From Arcticibacterium sp964021845 (GTDB lineage Bacteria > Bacteroidota > Bacteroidia > Cytophagales > Spirosomataceae): a stretch of DNA of 64,000 bases. How positions within the stretch are numbered: position 1 is the stretch's first letter; each line of letters opens with the position of its first letter. The notes beneath the pieces are model-generated. The model did no database searches. It saw only the letters and a program-made list of their open reading frames with translations, and had not been told where the DNA came from. Both the position numbers and the translations under genes were made by a program. The DNA lies in the NCBI RefSeq assembly GCF_964021845.1, contig NZ_CAXHZC010000001.1, positions 1,491,924 to 1,555,923 of the forward strand, written 5' to 3'. Shown one piece after another: positions 61,725-64,000 of this stretch.

Positions 61725-61773
61725 GACCTCGTACCCACGTTAACAAGTCTTCGGACTTATATTAGGAAATACA
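61725..61773. repeat. Third copy of the hairpin repeat
   Basis: GACCTCGTACCCACGTTAAC, then AAGTC-TTCG-GACTT, then TATATTAGGAAAT. It matches the 61431 and 61516 units with the stem closed by a stable TTCG loop. A related TTCGAGGTCTTC / TGTCCGAGGTCTTC lead-in precedes the first copy (61375-61386) and this one (61689-61702). This fits a mobile or RNA-structured repetitive element, although no other copies can be counted from this window. Confidence 0.7.
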
Positions 61774-61883
61774 GAATAAAAACAAAAACCATAAGCAAAA
61801 CATACACATCGCAAAAGAATATATTTTTATTGTTTTTCAATAAATAATTATTACCTTTCGGCATAATTTAAAATTTATCAATT

Positions 61884-62420
61884 ATGTCAAACAGCGATAC
61901 TTTTGTTTTTACGGCTCTTAAAATAGTGGCTTGGATAATCTTTGTGGGTTTAGGCATTGAAGCTGGGGGCTTACTTATCAATTTTATCTTCACTATCTAT
62001 AACCCCGCCTTTATAGAAAACCTATATCAGAAGCTAGACCTTAGCGATATGTATAGTCGTGGTAAATGGGCATTTTTCAGCATGTATAGTTTTATCTTGG
62101 TGATTGCCTTTTTAAAAGCCCACCTCTTTTATGTAGTTATTAAACTTGTGAGCAATTTTGATTTGGCTAAACCTTTTAATGAATTCGTGTCGGAGCAAAT
62201 CTCACAAATTAGCTATTACACTTTCTCCATAGGTATGTTAAGTTATTTAGCTCGTCAGTCGGCCAAAAGCTTAAATCATCATGGTTTTGAGACGTATAAT
62301 CTAAATCCTTTTTGGGCAGATAGCCAAGCATTTATCTTAATGGCGGCTGTGGTTTATATCATTGCCATTATTTTCAAACGAGGCATAGCCATTCAAAACG
62401 AAAACGACTTAACCGTATAA
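61884..62420 (+). CDS. DUF2975 membrane protein
   Basis: A 178-residue protein with four membrane helices (VFTALKIVAWIIFVGLGIEA, FFSMYSFILVIAFLKAHLFY, ISYYTFSIGMLSYLA, AFILMAAVVYIIAIIF) and a cytoplasmic C-terminus. YVVIKLVSNFDLAKPFNEFV is the DUF2975 signature. The function is unknown, but the gene is nearly always coupled to a small XRE regulator, as here. Confidence 0.88.
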   Translation: MSNSDTFVFTALKIVAWIIFVGLGIEAGGLLINFIFTIYNPAFIENLYQKLDLSDMYSRGKWAFFSMYSFILVIAFLKAHLFYVVIKLVSNFDLAKPFNEFVSEQISQISYYTFSIGMLSYLARQSAKSLNHHGFETYNLNPFWADSQAFILMAAVVYIIAIIFKRGIAIQNENDLTV

Positions 62421-62423
62421 AAT

Positions 62424-62633
62424 ATGCCAATCATTGTAAACTTAGACGTGATGATGGCAAAGCGTAAAATCTCCCTGAATGAACTTTCAGAGCGAGTGGG
62501 CGTGACATTATCAAACCTCTCCATCTTAAAAACAGGCAAAGCAAAAGCAGTACGATTCAGTACACTTGAGGCTATCTGCAAAGCCTTAGACTGCCAGCCT
62601 GGGGATATATTGGAGTTTAGTGAGGAGGAATAG
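62424..62633 (+). CDS. XRE family regulator of the DUF2975 pair
   Basis: A 69-residue one-domain helix-turn-helix protein similar to YozG: IVNLDVMMAKRKISLNELSE, RVGVTLSNLSILKTGKAKAV (recognition helix) and FSTLEAICKALDCQPGDILE. It probably controls its own operon, which begins with the DUF2975 gene three bases upstream. Confidence 0.93.
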   Translation: MPIIVNLDVMMAKRKISLNELSERVGVTLSNLSILKTGKAKAVRFSTLEAICKALDCQPGDILEFSEEE

Positions 62634-62700
62634 GGCATTGGAATTTATTCCTCATTTAAGCTGTTGAAACCTCGAATTCCTTTTTCCAAAACCATCCGCT

Positions 62701-62823
62701 ATGAAAAACCTCCTATGCTATATTCAATCACGCTTTCCTATTTCCGAGGAGGACATCAGCATGCAGGAAAAGTGTTTGATAAGTGAAAACGTTCCGGCAC
62801 ACTGTAGTACTCCCCATTCTTAG
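62701..62823 (+). pseudogene. N-terminal stump of a Crp/Fnr-type regulator
   Basis: The 40-residue frame MKNLLCYIQSRFPISEEDIS, then MQEKCLISENVP, resembles the start of Bacteroidota Crp/Fnr-type regulators, before the cAMP-binding fold. It runs into the left end of the IS3 element at about 62803 and stops soon after at 62823; the rest of the gene is not found after the element. The IS insertion, with loss of the gene's remainder, is the simplest explanation. Confidence 0.6.
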
Positions 62824-63927
62824 GACAGAAAATCAATAAGATTAAGTTACTACTTCTGTTGTAAAGTTTTCTTTTTCAATTCCATTGCGGACTCCGTTTT
62901 CTTATGTTCATAAGTGTCAATATTGTGGATAATCGTCTTTGACTTTAAATTTCCACTATGATAAAGGTCAATTGGTCTTTGATATTCAATTCCTTCGTGT
63001 CGTCTTTGATTATTATAAAAGTTAAAATATTCAACCAATTTTAAATGCAAATCAAGTCCATCCTCTGGAGAGTTAAGATAAATTTCTTCGTACTTAACGT
63101 TTCTCCAAAGTCGCTCAATAAATGCATTGTCGGTGGCTCTTACCATCCATACTTAGATTTCATTTTCTAAAACGCAACTAGTAAACACCTCAAATGTATA
63201 TTGACTTCCTTGCACTAGGCGTGCCCGTCATATTGATGATTTCTGGAAGTCCATAAAGCTCAATAGCTTCCAGTAATGTTTCTTTGCACCATTCCGCATC
63301 CATGCTATTGGATACATTCCAACTTAGTACTTGTCTACTATAGACGTCTATAAATGCTGTTAAATAGCGGTACGCCGCCCGCATAAGCCCTTCTTGATTG
63401 GCACATAGGTGATATCTGTTGCCCAAACTTGATTAGGCCTTTCGATGGTCAAGTTTCGCAGTAAATAAGGATATACCTTGTACTCTTTACTTCGCTTTGT
63501 CGTATGTTTTCCTGGGAGAACAGACTACAATCCCATCACTCCATAATACAAGCGAGTAATTCGCTTAACATTAACCTTGTAACGCATATCCATAGTGAGC
63601 CACTTGTGCATCCTCTTAGCACCATAATAAGGGTGTTTAAGATAACATTCATCCATTAAACGCATCAATTCAAGATTCAAAGAGCTCTCGCAGTTTGTTT
63701 GTTGGTCTTAAATACACCCTCGCCATCTGATAAAAATGCTCGTTTCCAAAGGCTGATTTGCTGTGGAGAAACTTTAAACTTCTGTCCTAGTTAGGCAAGA
63801 GATTCTCGCTCTTTCAAGGCTTCTAAAACTACCTTGAATTTGGATGTAAACTTTCTTCTGGTCATAATACTGTAAATTTAAGATGAAAAATTATCATAAC
63901 TTAATGTCCAGTTTATTGGGAGACCAT
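62803..63927 (-). mobile_element. Dead IS3-family element
   Basis: Contains, on the minus strand, orfA (from about 63865: MTRRKFTSKFKVVLEALKER, with an in-frame stop in the next codons) and orfB pieces: RYHLCANQEGLMRAAYRYLT with YSRQVLSWNVSNSMDAEWCK (63190-63426) and NAFIERLWRNVKYEEIYLNS with YNNQRRHEGIEYQRPIDLYH (62850-63146), from the DDE integrase core. Several frameshifts and stops make it inactive. Possible ends TGTAGTACTCCCC (62803) and, inverted, ATGGTCTCCC (63927) are related, and CAC stands outside both, a possible 3-base target duplication. Confidence 0.75.
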
Positions 63928-63945
63928 CACTTTGAGTTTATTGAC

Positions 63946-63981
63946 AAAAGAGGCTGTCTCAAAAGGGCAGTCTCTTTTTTT
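63946..63981 (+). terminator. Terminator-like hairpin near the window end
   Basis: AAAAGAGGCTG (63946-63956) pairs with CAGTCTCTTTT (63968-63978), then a T run. Its form is also similar to the ends of some IS elements, so the true role is uncertain. Confidence 0.5.
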
Positions 63982-64000
63982 ATGTTTAAATTTTTGTAAC

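Noticed and set aside
61359..61847. 162-residue ORF after the HEPN-like gene
   Set aside because: It is made of the 85-base repeats and low-complexity sequence; its residues repeat with the DNA repeat and match no protein type.
63906..63981. Second IS beginning at GAGGCTGTCTCAAAAG
   Set aside because: The sequence also forms a full terminator hairpin and the window ends too soon to see a transposase.
1..64000. CRISPR arrays and tRNA genes
   Set aside because: No regularly spaced repeats of 24-40 bases and no sequence folding as a tRNA with a T-loop GGTTCGA pair were noticed; a tRNAscan-SE run could show otherwise.

Overview
The window looks like the chromosome of a low-GC Bacteroidota bacterium, most likely of the Cytophagales type. 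The evidence is a type IX secretion C-terminal domain (16027-18372), a PorX-type response regulator/PglZ protein (21092-22657), the gene orders parA-parB-DUF5683-dapB-lepB and ftsX-DUF3098-uppP-truB-ribF, and many promoters of the Bacteroidota form TTG-N19..23-TAnnTTTG. No genus is assigned.

Region 1 (1-6400) is accessory DNA. It holds a partial ORF, an Xre/RES toxin-antitoxin pair, a GNAT acetyltransferase, the relic of an IS3 orfA, and a redox-like locus: a CPVC thioredoxin-fold protein, a secreted protein, a decayed DUF2024 gene, another decayed gene and a MarR regulator with a Cys-rich tail. Related, non-coding repeat blocks follow the ORFs, as in a cassette array. A palindrome TTAGGANTCCTAA recurs three times around the MarR locus.

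Region 2 (6400-35900) is mostly core genome: methyltransferase, apaG, ung, an ArsR-SRPBCC operon, the parAB-DUF5683-dapB-lepB operon (with a degenerate ParA), a hydrolase, a T9SS cargo protein, the 4.5S SRP RNA directly before fructose-6-phosphate aldolase, ftsE, porX, kdsB, a LysM protein, aldose epimerase, a bifunctional-nuclease-like protein, an acyltransferase, the ftsX-uppP-truB-ribF operon, then pheA, a dicarboxylate symporter and parE on the minus strand.

Region 3 (35900-43950) is a polysaccharide export cluster on one strand: SLBB/Wza-like exporter, Wzz-like chain regulator, ABC permease, ABC ATPase with a Wzt-like C-terminal domain, DegT aminotransferase and a family 4 glycosyltransferase.

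Region 4 (44100-59200) holds metabolism and sensing genes: a secreted glycosidase-like lipoprotein, an AraC / aldehyde dehydrogenase / DUF779 group, DinB, bestrophin, HPP, HopJ, two small secreted proteins (one preceded by three 21-bp-phased direct repeats), a 5'-truncated sialidase relic, and a two-component system whose promoter shares a motif, at identical spacing, with the promoter of the following outer-membrane receptor gene.

Region 5 (59400-64000) is a second accessory island: a two-gene unit with a DGQHR-like protein and a protein carrying a HEPN-type RNxxxH motif (the best candidate here for an undescribed defence or conflict system), structured 85-bp repeats, a DUF2975/XRE pair, the stump of a Crp/Fnr gene and a dead IS3-family element. 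No tRNA, rRNA 16S/23S or CRISPR array was seen.
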